Assembly (NCBI GenBank): GCA_025350695.1
Contig: JANXXI010000247.1
Span: forward strand, 42,543-106,542
Direction of reading: 5' to 3'
Source: Acidobacteriota bacterium
GTDB lineage: Bacteria > Acidobacteriota > Terriglobia > Bryobacterales > Bryobacteraceae
Length of the DNA stretch: 64,000 nucleotides
In this document: in pieces, positions 7,767-16,813 of the stretch
How the letters are laid out: the number at the start of each line of letters is the position of its first letter
How positions within the stretch are numbered: the stretch's first letter is position 1
Translations under genes and position numbers: made by a program
The notes under the pieces: model-generated
The model's input: the letters and a program-made list of their open reading frames with translations, nothing else
Database searches by the model: none
Told to the model about the DNA's origin: nothing

Positions 7767-10118
7767 ATGACGTCAGGACGCTGGCAACAGATCAAAGTAA
7801 TCTTCGAAGGAGCAATGGATCTTGGCCCGGATCAACGGGCGCGGTTCGTGAGCCAGCAGTGTGGGGGTGACGAAGAGCTGCAGCGCGATGTAGAAGCGAT
7901 GCTTTCTTCCGACGCATCCGGCGCCAGCACGCAGTTCAAAAGCCCGCTGGCAAAAGTAGCTGCCCTGATGGCCGCTGAGGCCGTGCTCGCCGAGACACCA
8001 ATCAAGGCGCCCGAACATACAACGCTCAAAAATCGATATAAGATCCTCCGCGAGCTTGGGCGCGGTGGCATGAGCGTTGTTTACTATGCGCACGATTTGC
8101 AGTTGCTCGACAAGCCGGTAGTAGTCAAAGTTTTGCTCGACAAGACTAACGCCGACCCCTACATGCGCCAAAAATTTCAACAGGAAATGGAGGCTTTGGC
8201 CCGTATCGATCATCCCGACGTGGTGGGTGTCTTGGATTATGGCCTAAACGCCGAAGGCCTGCAGTTTTTGGTGATGCAGTTCATTGACGGCACAACCCTG
8301 CGGGACGCCATCAAGCCTGGGGGCATGGAGATGAAACGCGTCGTTGACCTGATCAGTAAAGTTGCCGAGGCTCTTTCGAGCGCCCACGCGAAAGGAGTGT
8401 GGCATCGTGACTTGAAGCCGGAAAATGTCATGCTTCAAAGAATCGGCCGCGAAGAGCATGTGAAAGTAATCGACTTTGGAATTGCCGGTATTCAGAATTC
8501 TCAGTTCGGCGGAGAAGACTCAAAAATCGCCGGCACCATGACCTATATGGCTCCGGAGCAGTTCGCCGGGCATGCTTGCGCGGCCAGTGATACCTACGCG
8601 CTGGGTGTGGTGGCCTTCGAGTTATTAACCGGAGAAAAGCCGTTTCCTCCCAATTCCTTGGTCCATCTAGCCGCCGAAGACAAAACCACGGCAACCAAGC
8701 TTGAAACGTTACGACAGGATGTGCCGGAAGGATTGAGGCGCGCGGTGTTGAAGGCCATGGCCTTCCGGGCTGACCAGCGGCAGGCGGAGATTGGAGAATT
8801 CGGAGAGGATTTGCAGCGGGCGTTCGCTAGCGATGCGGAAACACAAGTACGAAGAACGACGGCCACGCCGGGCGGCCTGGAAATCGCCCACGTGCTTTTC
8901 ACTGATCTGGTTGGTTATTCCTTGCTTTCGATGGACGATCAGAAAGAATACTTAGCCCAGTTTCAAACGATCGTACGAGGGTCCGGGCAGTTTCGCGAAG
9001 CCGATGCCGCGGGGAATTTGATTAACCTGCCCACTGGCGATGGCATGGCTCTGGCGTTTTTTGGCGATCCTTCCGCGCCTGCGAAGTGCGCTCTGGAAAT
9101 CGCCGAGGCACTAAAGACGCAGCCCCACTTGAAGTTGCGCATGGGCATCCACAGCGGCCCCGTGTACCGTGTCGCCGACATGAACGCGAATGCCAACGTG
9201 TCCGGTGGTGGCATCAACATGGCGCAACGAGTGATGGATTCGGGCGACTCCGGTCACATCCTGCTCTCACGCAATGTGGCCGATGTGCTGGAGCAGTTGC
9301 GGGGCTGGAGCGAGAGCCTAACCGACTTGGGTTTTCACGAAGTGAAGCATGGATTGAAGGTCCATTTTTACAATTTGTGCAAGGATGGGTTGGGAAATCC
9401 GGCGCTACCTCGCAAGCTGGCCCTAACCAAAGTCCCGCCCAAGCCTGTTTCCGTTAAGACGCTAATAATTGCGGCTGGTCTCACAGTGGCGCTAGTCTTG
9501 GGTCTGGGCAGTTACGTCGCTTGGGACAAAGCGGCGTCACAGAAAGCGGCGCAAAGAGCTGCGGCGGAGGCGGCGGAGGCGGCCAAGCCCAAGCACATCC
9601 TTCGGTACTTCGTGATGGTGTACAAGGTTCGCGACAAGGTGGTTGTTAAGCAACCCAGCCGTCTTGCGGGCGAGCGGATTTTCGACGAGGATAATCAAAT
9701 CCGCTTCACTTTTAGTAACCCGGAACCTGGGCACTTGTACATACTGAACGAAGGGCCGAATTCGACGAACGAAAAGCCGGATTTAAACTGCCTGGGTGTG
9801 GAAAAACTCCGGGCCGGTCAGGAATTTAATGTGCCGTCTAAGGGTCTTATCGTTTTCGACAAAGAGCAAGGCAGGGAGAAGCTCTGGCTGGTCTGGTCCC
9901 CTACTCCCTTGGATAGAATGGATGCGCTCGAGCGGTGGAGAACGTCCGAATATTTAGGACATGTGGGCGATCTGGCGCAGGCAAAGGACGTCCTGAGTTA
10001 TTTGAAAAATGCGAAACAGGCGGACAAGAGCGAAGAAGAGAGCGAGCAGGGACCAAGAACTCTGCTGAAGTCTCCAACCGACGTATTGGTGAGACTAATC
10101 CCATTGGATCACCTATAG
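7767..10118 (+). CDS. Ser/Thr protein kinase fused to class III nucleotide cyclase and DUF4384-like domain
   Basis: This 783-residue signalling protein has a cytoplasmic kinase and cyclase followed by a single membrane helix (about 563-586) and an outside domain. The Hanks-type kinase spans about 90-350. It has glycine loop LGRGGMS (97-103), Lys121, HRDLKPEN (213-220), DFG (236-238) and APE (262-264), all intact. The class III cyclase spans about 370-540. It has both metal aspartates (D380 in FTDLVGYS, D425 in TGDG) and the transition-state pair N484 and R488. After the helix and an Ala-rich linker comes a domain like DUF4384 (about 605-700). From memory, kinase-cyclase fusions of this sort occur in Acidobacteriota. 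The next gene encodes a second DUF4384 protein, so the two probably work together. Confidence 0.9.
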   Translation: MTSGRWQQIKVIFEGAMDLGPDQRARFVSQQCGGDEELQRDVEAMLSSDASGASTQFKSPLAKVAALMAAEAVLAETPIKAPEHTTLKNRYKILRELGRGGMSVVYYAHDLQLLDKPVVVKVLLDKTNADPYMRQKFQQEMEALARIDHPDVVGVLDYGLNAEGLQFLVMQFIDGTTLRDAIKPGGMEMKRVVDLISKVAEALSSAHAKGVWHRDLKPENVMLQRIGREEHVKVIDFGIAGIQNSQFGGEDSKIAGTMTYMAPEQFAGHACAASDTYALGVVAFELLTGEKPFPPNSLVHLAAEDKTTATKLETLRQDVPEGLRRAVLKAMAFRADQRQAEIGEFGEDLQRAFASDAETQVRRTTATPGGLEIAHVLFTDLVGYSLLSMDDQKEYLAQFQTIVRGSGQFREADAAGNLINLPTGDGMALAFFGDPSAPAKCALEIAEALKTQPHLKLRMGIHSGPVYRVADMNANANVSGGGINMAQRVMDSGDSGHILLSRNVADVLEQLRGWSESLTDLGFHEVKHGLKVHFYNLCKDGLGNPALPRKLALTKVPPKPVSVKTLIIAAGLTVALVLGLGSYVAWDKAASQKAAQRAAAEAAEAAKPKHILRYFVMVYKVRDKVVVKQPSRLAGERIFDEDNQIRFTFSNPEPGHLYILNEGPNSTNEKPDLNCLGVEKLRAGQEFNVPSKGLIVFDKEQGREKLWLVWSPTPLDRMDALERWRTSEYLGHVGDLAQAKDVLSYLKNAKQADKSEEESEQGPRTLLKSPTDVLVRLIPLDHL

Positions 10119-10171
10119 CCACGAATTGTTGACCCACTTTCTTGCTCGTTTACGCATACAAGGACAAGCGT

Positions 10172-11044
10172 ATGATTGTAAAATACTCAGCACATTTAGC
10201 GTTGGCCGCGTCACTAGCAGCCGCCCCGCAGGAAGCCCCGGAAATGGTCACCCGTCAACTTTGGGACGCCAGCCTTATTGAACACCGTCCTGCCGCTAAA
10301 CCGGCGCCAGGGACGAAGAACGTGACGCCGGTAAAAGGGCAAACCACGCCGGTGAAACCGAGCGCACCAGTGAAGGGAACGCTGGTGGGTGTCACCGTGT
10401 GGAGTTTCCGTGCCAGCAAACCGGCCGATACTCGTGAAGTTCGCGCCCTAGTCCACGAAGGAGATGACGACGTAGAGTTGACCCCGGAACGCGTGGCCGC
10501 CGACCAGCCTCTGGCCCAAGGGCAGAAGTTGCGGATTGGCATTGAAGTGTCGAAAGCAGGGTACCTTTACGTGATCGACCGTGACGAATATGCCGACGGA
10601 TCGAAAGGGGATCCCTTCCTGATCTTCCCCGCCAGAAACATCATGGGCGGCAACAATAAGGTGGGGCCAGGCATGCTGGTGGAAATCCCCGCCGCCAGCG
10701 ATAGGGTGCCTTACTTCACCATGAAGAGGTCGAAGCCGAATCAAACCAAAGAAGTGTTGACGATTTTAATCAGCCCCACCCCGATCCCTGGATTGACGGT
10801 GGCAGGCCGCCAGCAGTTGGACGAAAAGCAACTCGCCGATTGGGAGAAGCAATGGCGTGTGAAGTCGTATCAATTGGGGGACGCCAAGACTCAAGGGCAA
10901 ACCTACACAGTGGCCGAAAAGCAGGCCGCCAGTGGGGCGAAGCCGTTGAGCAAGGATGACCCGCTGCCTCAGTTGATGTATCGCCTTGACACTAGGACGG
11001 GTGAAGCGGGCATGATGGATTTGCCGTTGCGGATTGCCAAGTAG
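10172..11044 (+). CDS. Exported DUF4384 domain protein
   Basis: The predicted protein has 290 residues. I choose ATG 10172, which follows AAGGAC, over the in-frame TTG at 10142 because it places a hydrophobic signal-like segment (MIVKYSAHLALAASLAAAP) at the N-terminus. A Pro/Lys/Thr-rich linker (about 40-75) leads to a DUF4384 domain around 85-230, with the typical GVTVWSFR start and KAGYLYVIDRDEYADG core. The same domain type ends the kinase-cyclase encoded 53 bp upstream, so both are probably co-transcribed and may act in one envelope signalling device. DUF4384 has no established biochemical activity known to me; a binding role is a guess. Confidence 0.8.
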   Translation: MIVKYSAHLALAASLAAAPQEAPEMVTRQLWDASLIEHRPAAKPAPGTKNVTPVKGQTTPVKPSAPVKGTLVGVTVWSFRASKPADTREVRALVHEGDDDVELTPERVAADQPLAQGQKLRIGIEVSKAGYLYVIDRDEYADGSKGDPFLIFPARNIMGGNNKVGPGMLVEIPAASDRVPYFTMKRSKPNQTKEVLTILISPTPIPGLTVAGRQQLDEKQLADWEKQWRVKSYQLGDAKTQGQTYTVAEKQAASGAKPLSKDDPLPQLMYRLDTRTGEAGMMDLPLRIAK

Positions 11045-11092
11045 CAGGCATTATTGTGAACCGTGCGGAGCGAAACGAATCCACCGCTCCAG

Positions 11093-11163
11093 ATGATGTA
11101 ACACTTGGACAGCAAAGTAGGCGACACGCGAATGCTGGACCTGCCCCTGCGATCGCAAAGTAA
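11093..11163 (+). pseudogene. Decayed duplicate of the 3' end of the DUF4384 gene
   Basis: The stretch translates as MM-stop-HLDSKVGDTRMLDLPLR, closely matching the last 23 codons of the gene ending at 11044 (LMYRLDTRTGEAGMMDLPLR). The DNA is also alike. It carries a stop at its third codon and no upstream coding part, so it is a remnant of a duplication, not a gene. Confidence 0.6.
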
Positions 11164-11277
11164 GGCCTACTCGCAGTCGGCGGGTGGCCCAAGAACGCCT
11201 TGCCCAGGAGAAGGAGCGAATTAGGAAACTCGCGCTGCTCCGTGACTTCCGCCTTGCCGTCCAAGGCCCTCTAGACG

Positions 11278-11709
11278 CTACCGTCCGGAGCTTCCAAATC
11301 CTCCATCGCCCCGGACAGAATCCGCTAATTCGCCTTCGTCCCACTCCACCGCTTCATACTTGGCAATAACCATCTGCGCGATACGATCGCCCTTCTTCAC
11401 GGTGTAACTCTGCTTGCCCAAATTGAGTAGGATCACCCGTATCTCGCCCCGATAACCAGGATCGATCGTCGCTGGTGAGTTAGGCAGCGTGATCGCCTGC
11501 TTCAACGCCAAGCCGCTACGCGGACGCAGTTGGCATTCGTAACCTGATGGGATCTCGACGGAAAGTCCGGTCGGCACAAGCACCGGAACGTTCGGTTCCA
11601 GCGTAACTTCGGCCGTTGAGCAGATGTCCATGCCGGCGTCCTCGAGTGGTCCGTGTGCATACTGCGGAAGTACGGCGTCGGCCGAAATGCGTTTGATTTT
11701 GATTTGCAT
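11278..11709 (-). CDS. dut: dUTP diphosphatase
   Basis: The enzyme hydrolyses dUTP to dUMP and pyrophosphate, keeping uracil out of DNA and feeding dTMP synthesis. The 143-residue length is right for the trimeric family, and all five motifs are present in order: DAGMD (24-28), PRSGLALK (63-70), a LPNSP..IDPGYRGE stretch (75-89, catalytic D83 and Y86), GDRIAQMV (107-114) and the C-terminal P-loop-like RGDGGFGSSG (133-142). It is divergent from the double ThyX-like gene 60 bp away; the two share a functional theme, dUMP supply and dUMP methylation. Nothing is unusual in the protein. Confidence 0.95.
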   Translation of the reverse strand: MQIKIKRISADAVLPQYAHGPLEDAGMDICSTAEVTLEPNVPVLVPTGLSVEIPSGYECQLRPRSGLALKQAITLPNSPATIDPGYRGEIRVILLNLGKQSYTVKKGDRIAQMVIAKYEAVEWDEGELADSVRGDGGFGSSGR

Positions 11710-11769
11710 GTTGACGAACCTGTTACCTTAGCACGATGAGTGTAGATTATGCGAACCTGTTAGATTACC

Positions 11770-13200
11770 ATGCCGCACACTCCAGGGCGCGTCGTTACTG
11801 TCGCCCCAATGCCTCCTGAAAAATCCGCCTACGCCTTGGCCCGTTATAGCCGCTCTCCCGATTCGATTGTGGACTCGGTGGAGTGGGTTCGCACGCACGA
11901 TTCATCCAAGTTTCTGGATAGTTTCTATTTTCAATACGGCCATGCGTCAATTGCCGACCTGGGCCACTTGGTTGTGTGCTTTGAAGGCGTGTCGGAACTG
12001 GCGGCGACTGAGATTGAGGACGAGCAGTTGTGGGACGGCCAGGCCAAATCATCGCGTTATCAGGATTTCGGTTCGTCCGGTTTTATCATTCCGACCGAGC
12101 TTGATGCGCCAAATGAGGCTGCATACCTGAAGGCTGGGCAAACGTTGCTTGACTCCTATAAGCATATTCATGAACGGTCGCTGGAACATTTGAAGGAGAA
12201 GCTCCCGCGGCCTGATGCGATGAAGCCCGACGCGTACTTGCGCAACATCACGGCGCGTGCGTTCGACGTGGCGCGATATGTGCTTTTTTGGGGCATTCCG
12301 ACAAATGTTGGACAGGTGACCAGCATCCGCACGCTGGAACGTCAGGTGCGCCGCATGAAGGCTTCCGAGTTCGGCGAAGTTCGCGAGTTAGGGCAGAGCT
12401 TGGCCGACGCTTGTGCGGCGGAGCCCGGCGTTATGTGGGACAAGGACGGCAGCCGCGAGGCGCTTGCTCCGACGCTAGCCAAGTACGTCGATCCGGACTC
12501 GCATCTGATCGATTCGCAGCAAGCGCTGGCGCAATGGGCCGCGCAGAATCTTCCCGCCCGGTTGGGTGTTGAGTACGGGGATGTGGATCTGCTGAAGCCT
12601 TCTGACACGCCAGCCGATATCGTCGCGACGCTGCTGTATACGGTGACCGACCGGCCCTTGCGCGAGTTGTATGAATGGGCGCGCGGAGTGGGTGCTGCGG
12701 TCAGAGAGGAAGTGATTAGCGTGGCGTTGCAATCGCGGACACGGGAAGAGTTATTGCGTGGATTCCGCGGCGGGCTGTACTGTTACGACATTGTGATGGA
12801 CATCGGAGCGTATCGGGATTTTCATCGGCATCGGCGTTGTCAGCAGTATCGGCAGGCGTATAACGGTAGCCTTGGGTATGAAACTCCGGCGGCGATCACC
12901 GAAGCGGGTTTGACGGGAGCTTATGATGCCACGATGAAGGTGGCGTGGACGGCGATGAGTGGTTTGCCGCATCCGGCCGCGCAGTATTTGCTGCCGTTCG
13001 GGGCTCGTTCTCGTTTCCTGTTCAAGATGGATTTCGCGGAAGCGGAATACATCTCGAAGTTACGGAGCGGAGTGAAGGGGCATTTCAGTTACCGGAACAT
13101 CGCTTGGCGGATGAAGGAAGAGATGGAGAAGGTGGAGCCCGAGTTAGGCAAGCTGATTAAGGCCACGCCGCCGTGGGTGGAAGATCCTCTAGTGCGTTGA
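11770..13200 (+). CDS. Tandem (double-domain) ThyX-like protein, FAD-dependent thymidylate synthase family
   Basis: At 476 residues this is about twice the usual ThyX length. The N-terminal half has the ThyX-like stretch YGHAS (56-60) followed by VSELAATEIEDEQ and SSRY (94-97). That corresponds to the S-x-R-Y end of the ThyX signature, with the RHR part replaced by acidic residues. The C-terminal half has DIGAYRDFHRHRR with R353-H354-R355, the RHR part, but CQQYRQAY where the N-E-x-S-x-R-Y part belongs. A late stretch (HPAAQYLLPFGARSRFLFK) matches the ThyX C-terminal region. The signature therefore looks shared out between two halves. It is divergent from dut, which favours a role with dUMP, but catalytic activity cannot be assumed. 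The ATG at 11770 has a weak ribosome site; 11812 is an alternative. Confidence 0.8.
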   Translation: MPHTPGRVVTVAPMPPEKSAYALARYSRSPDSIVDSVEWVRTHDSSKFLDSFYFQYGHASIADLGHLVVCFEGVSELAATEIEDEQLWDGQAKSSRYQDFGSSGFIIPTELDAPNEAAYLKAGQTLLDSYKHIHERSLEHLKEKLPRPDAMKPDAYLRNITARAFDVARYVLFWGIPTNVGQVTSIRTLERQVRRMKASEFGEVRELGQSLADACAAEPGVMWDKDGSREALAPTLAKYVDPDSHLIDSQQALAQWAAQNLPARLGVEYGDVDLLKPSDTPADIVATLLYTVTDRPLRELYEWARGVGAAVREEVISVALQSRTREELLRGFRGGLYCYDIVMDIGAYRDFHRHRRCQQYRQAYNGSLGYETPAAITEAGLTGAYDATMKVAWTAMSGLPHPAAQYLLPFGARSRFLFKMDFAEAEYISKLRSGVKGHFSYRNIAWRMKEEMEKVEPELGKLIKATPPWVEDPLVR

Positions 13201-13264
13201 GACGTCATAAAGTCTTCAGCATATTCTTGAACCTCGAAGCCCGAAGCGTTCATTAACGTGACCC

Positions 13265-14449
13265 CTACCGCACCCGCTCAGCCCAACGTAAATCTCCGAA
13301 ACGGTAGGCGAGTGTGCGGGTATCCGTGCTTGATCCAAGCTTCGACGGAACCACGGAGCGCGATGCTGTCAATTTCAGCGTCAAGCACTTGCCCTGCAAA
13401 TGACCCGGCACATTGAACTCCACCTCAAAAGGACCCCAGTCGGGCGAGATGCGTCCCAACTCCAAACCCTGCGCTTCGACGACGATTGTCTGTCCCGCCA
13501 GACGATTACTCATCTGGATGTTCTCTCCGCGAAAAAGGAGTTTGCCTTTCCCTTCGGGAATCATATAGTGCAAAACGTTCGAGGCCCAGCCATCGCGAAA
13601 AAGTCCGCCGGAATAAGCGTAGGCTCGATCAATCAGCATACGGCACACTTGGGAAAGCCGCCGTGCCGCCACTTCGCCAAAGGGGCCGGGGAGACAGCGC
13701 TTCACCATCGGACACCAGATCTTTTCGTAGGTATCCAAGCCGTAAAAAGTGTAAGCCGGCGGGAATCGTCTTTCGCTTTGGCGGCGGATCAGTTGGCCTA
13801 GTTCGTCAAATCGTTTGGCGCCGCCGGTGAAACTTTTCGCGTCGTCATATTCGCGGATTGCGCCCATCTCAACCGGAATGTAAGTCAATCCGAACCGCTT
13901 GCCCAGCCGCACCAGAATGTCCCAATCCATCCCGTAATGCAATGACTCGTCCAGCAAACCCACTTCATGGATTGCGTCGCGCCGGAAGAAGACTGTTTGC
14001 TGCAGAATGTAGTCGAGCGAATGAGTAAGCTTCCACAGGTTGAAGGGCTCAGTGAAAGGGAACTTACTTTTCACCTTACCTTCCTTATCAATCTGAAAGC
14101 CCTCGCCGTAAATCGCGCCTGTCCGTGGATGCTCCTCGAAAGCTTTAACGGCTGTGCTGACCGCTCCGGGAAGGTAGATATCGTCTGAATTTAGCCAAGC
14201 CACAATAATGCCTTTCGCCATGCGGAACCCTTTGTTGATGGCGTCCGATTGGCCCCGGTCTTTTTCTGAAATCCAAGTCAGCCTATCTGCATAGGGCTTC
14301 ACAACCTCCGCTGTATGGTCGGTGGACGCGCCGTCCATGATGATGTATTCAATGTTTGGATAATCCTGCGAAAGAACACTTTCAATGGTGGCTTGGATAA
14401 ACTGGCCCTGGTTATAAGAGGGCGTGATGACGGTGACCAGAGGCTTCAA
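13265..14449 (-). CDS. Glycosyltransferase family 2 protein with C-terminal beta-rich domain
   Basis: This cytoplasmic GT-A fold glycosyltransferase has 394 residues. I place the start at TTG 14449, whose TTGA overlaps the stop codon of the upstream gene and is preceded by GGAG. That puts the family start (LVTVITPSYNQGQFI) at once after initiation. The nucleotide-sugar binding LNSDD motif and the acceptor-side YGMDWDILVRLG motif are present. Residues from about 285 on form a separate domain (DGWASNVLHY..., beta-rich) that resembles the C-terminal domain of the upstream glycosyltransferase. The gene is translationally coupled to that gene and probably acts on the same surface glycan; donor and acceptor sugars are unknown. 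Confidence 0.88.
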   Translation of the reverse strand: MKPLVTVITPSYNQGQFIQATIESVLSQDYPNIEYIIMDGASTDHTAEVVKPYADRLTWISEKDRGQSDAINKGFRMAKGIIVAWLNSDDIYLPGAVSTAVKAFEEHPRTGAIYGEGFQIDKEGKVKSKFPFTEPFNLWKLTHSLDYILQQTVFFRRDAIHEVGLLDESLHYGMDWDILVRLGKRFGLTYIPVEMGAIREYDDAKSFTGGAKRFDELGQLIRRQSERRFPPAYTFYGLDTYEKIWCPMVKRCLPGPFGEVAARRLSQVCRMLIDRAYAYSGGLFRDGWASNVLHYMIPEGKGKLLFRGENIQMSNRLAGQTIVVEAQGLELGRISPDWGPFEVEFNVPGHLQGKCLTLKLTASRSVVPSKLGSSTDTRTLAYRFGDLRWAERVR

Positions 14450-16758
14450 ACGATCTCCGCCGGTTCCATCTCTATCCTGTCGATGATGCAAGACAGTTTG
14501 CGGCGGTCTTCGCTGGACGGTCGCCAAGTGCGGTTGGCTTCAATCTCCAAGCGGCAGCGCTGGCCACGCGCTGAATCCGGGCAATCCATTGCAAGGTCAA
14601 AGGGTCCGGGCGCGAGTGACGATTGCTTTAGAACCGCCCCGTTAAGCTTGACGGTTAACCGTAGACGCAAAGGCGCGTTATGTTGGCCCGTGATTCGTAA
14701 TCGTTTAGCTGACTTACTCACTTCGATTGGCCGCTGGTAGCACTTCGAAATCCAGCCGTCATCCCACCGGCCGTCAAACGATCCGAACACTCCAGTACTC
14801 TTCCGCCATTCATTCAGATAACGGCCAACGTTGCGCCGGTTATAGTAACTCCCTAGGGCCAGGCCCAAGCCGTGGGATATCAATGTTGGTTTAGATCGAT
14901 CGAAGAACTGATCCTTGCGATCCATTAAGTAACATGCGTATCCATTCACCCATTGAAAGGGCACATAACCGTAATGCGCTTTCACTGAACTTAAGATTTC
15001 CTGGTACACCCGGCGGCGGTTGGCCAGGGTTTTGTTATCCATATACATGCGCGAAGTGGCTAGATAGTCGTCCACTTTGTAGACTGGATAAAGCCGCGCA
15101 ATGCGCATCCACAATTCGTAATCCAGGGCGAAATGGAGTTGCGTATTGATCATGCCGGCGGCGCCAAACGCATCGTAATTCATGAATGCCGCGGGCTGGC
15201 AAATGTAGCATTGTTCGCTCAACGTTTCAAGATCGAAGGGATTAGTGGGGTAACGATCAATGACCTTGCCATCCTGGTGGACGTGATAGGCTTCGCCATA
15301 AATCAAACCAGCATTGGGTTTATCGCGAAAGTGTTTAGCGATGGAAGCAAGCGCTCCGGGCAGGTACGTATCGTCCGCGTTAAGGAATGTGAAAATGCCG
15401 CCTGTTGTTGCATGCCAGCCTTTATTTACCGCATCGCCTTGCCCCTTGTCTTTCTCTGATTTCCAACGGAGACGGCCTTCGTACTTCTTTAGGATCTCAA
15501 CCGTGTTGTCCTTCGATCCTCCGTCCATCACAACGTAATCCAGATGCGGATAGTCTTGCGATAGGATACTTTCGATCGTTTCTTCCAAATACTGGCCCAT
15601 ATTGTAAGTGGGTGTGACAATTCCGAACTTAGGCCATTCCTTAATAGTGATTACAGGCCGACGCACGAAGTCAGGACTAGTAATTCGATTAAACGCAGCC
15701 TTGGTCTTTTGGTAAGCAATATCCCAGGAAAACGCATCGGCGCGCGCGCGCCCTTTTTCGATCAACGCCTGCCGCAGCGGCTGGTCTTCAAGCACGGCGC
15801 GCATGCCTTCAGCTATGGACTCGGGGTTTAGCGGATCAACCAGTAAGGCCGCCTCGCCGGCCACTTCAAGAGTGCTACCCAGGTTGGATGCGATCACGGG
15901 GATCCGGCTGTGAAACGCCTCCAGTAGCGGAATCCCAAAGCCTTCAAACTTGGTGGCGAACAGCAAGGCGCGCGCGTTGCGATATAGATCGACGACTACT
16001 TCGCGCGGCACATGGCCGAGCATTCGGACACGATCCTTAAGCCCCAGCGTGGCCGCCATCTTTTCAATTGCTTCGGCGCCGGTGGATGGAGCCCCGGTTA
16101 GAACTAGATGCACCTCCGGATGGGTTTTGGTCAACATCTGAAAAGCCTTCAAGACATTAGCGTGATTTTTGTGAGGCCAGTAGTTGGCTGGAAAATAGAA
16201 ATAATTTTCCGGCAATCGCAGTGCTGAGAATTGCCTGGTTGGGGGCGCAGGCTGGCGGCGAAACTCTTCGTCAACGTCAAGCGGTATAACTTCAATACGA
16301 TCGGCGGCGGCGCCATATTTATCCATGATCGTGAGCTTTGCGTCTTCAGAAAGAGTGAAAAGCACGTCCGCATGAGCCGCAGTTGGACGATAGGTTTGAT
16401 TGCGCCAGTTCAGCACAGCTTCGTCGAAAAAATCAGGATAGAACTCGTGCTGAACGTCGGGCATCATGACAGCGCTGGGGATATTGACGAACACCGGTTC
16501 CAACACAAGCAGTGGGCAGAAAAATAAATCGAAGTCGCGTTGCGTCAGCGTTTCGACCATTTTAGCCACGGCATTTTCGTGTCCAATCTTGATTAGCTCC
16601 GCGTTAGGCGCGAACTCGTGTACATGAGCCGACTCTTCAGCTTGGACGAAAATAGTTAGCAATTCGGAATCAAGACGGGAAAGAATATTGCGGACATAAT
16701 TTTCCATTCCGCCGATTTTGCCCTTGTAATACTGACGAAGATTGACGGCTATGCGCAT
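14446..16758 (-). CDS. Bifunctional glycosyltransferase, GT4 plus GT2
   Basis: The 770-residue protein contains two complete transferases. Residues 1-355 are GT-B fold, family 4: MRIAVNLRQYYKGKIGGMENY at the start and the E..G.P..E signature as FEGFGIPLLEAF. Residues about 375-620 are a GT-A family 2 enzyme (IVTPTYNMGQYLEETIESIL, VVMDGGSKDNT, LNADDTYLPG, LDYELWMRIA). Residues about 655-770 form a beta-rich C-terminal domain (DGWISKCYQRPIEVSK) resembling the tail of the next gene. Two linkages can thus be made by one chain, as in capsule or O-antigen assembly. No membrane helix is seen. The gene is the middle of a three-gene minus-strand run. Confidence 0.9.
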   Translation of the reverse strand: MRIAVNLRQYYKGKIGGMENYVRNILSRLDSELLTIFVQAEESAHVHEFAPNAELIKIGHENAVAKMVETLTQRDFDLFFCPLLVLEPVFVNIPSAVMMPDVQHEFYPDFFDEAVLNWRNQTYRPTAAHADVLFTLSEDAKLTIMDKYGAAADRIEVIPLDVDEEFRRQPAPPTRQFSALRLPENYFYFPANYWPHKNHANVLKAFQMLTKTHPEVHLVLTGAPSTGAEAIEKMAATLGLKDRVRMLGHVPREVVVDLYRNARALLFATKFEGFGIPLLEAFHSRIPVIASNLGSTLEVAGEAALLVDPLNPESIAEGMRAVLEDQPLRQALIEKGRARADAFSWDIAYQKTKAAFNRITSPDFVRRPVITIKEWPKFGIVTPTYNMGQYLEETIESILSQDYPHLDYVVMDGGSKDNTVEILKKYEGRLRWKSEKDKGQGDAVNKGWHATTGGIFTFLNADDTYLPGALASIAKHFRDKPNAGLIYGEAYHVHQDGKVIDRYPTNPFDLETLSEQCYICQPAAFMNYDAFGAAGMINTQLHFALDYELWMRIARLYPVYKVDDYLATSRMYMDNKTLANRRRVYQEILSSVKAHYGYVPFQWVNGYACYLMDRKDQFFDRSKPTLISHGLGLALGSYYNRRNVGRYLNEWRKSTGVFGSFDGRWDDGWISKCYQRPIEVSKSAKRLRITGQHNAPLRLRLTVKLNGAVLKQSSLAPGPFDLAMDCPDSARGQRCRLEIEANRTWRPSSEDRRKLSCIIDRIEMEPAEIV

Positions 16759-16813
16759 TTGTTCCAGGGGGCCGGTGCTAATAACCGAATGTAACAGACT
16801 GCTTTGCCGTCGA

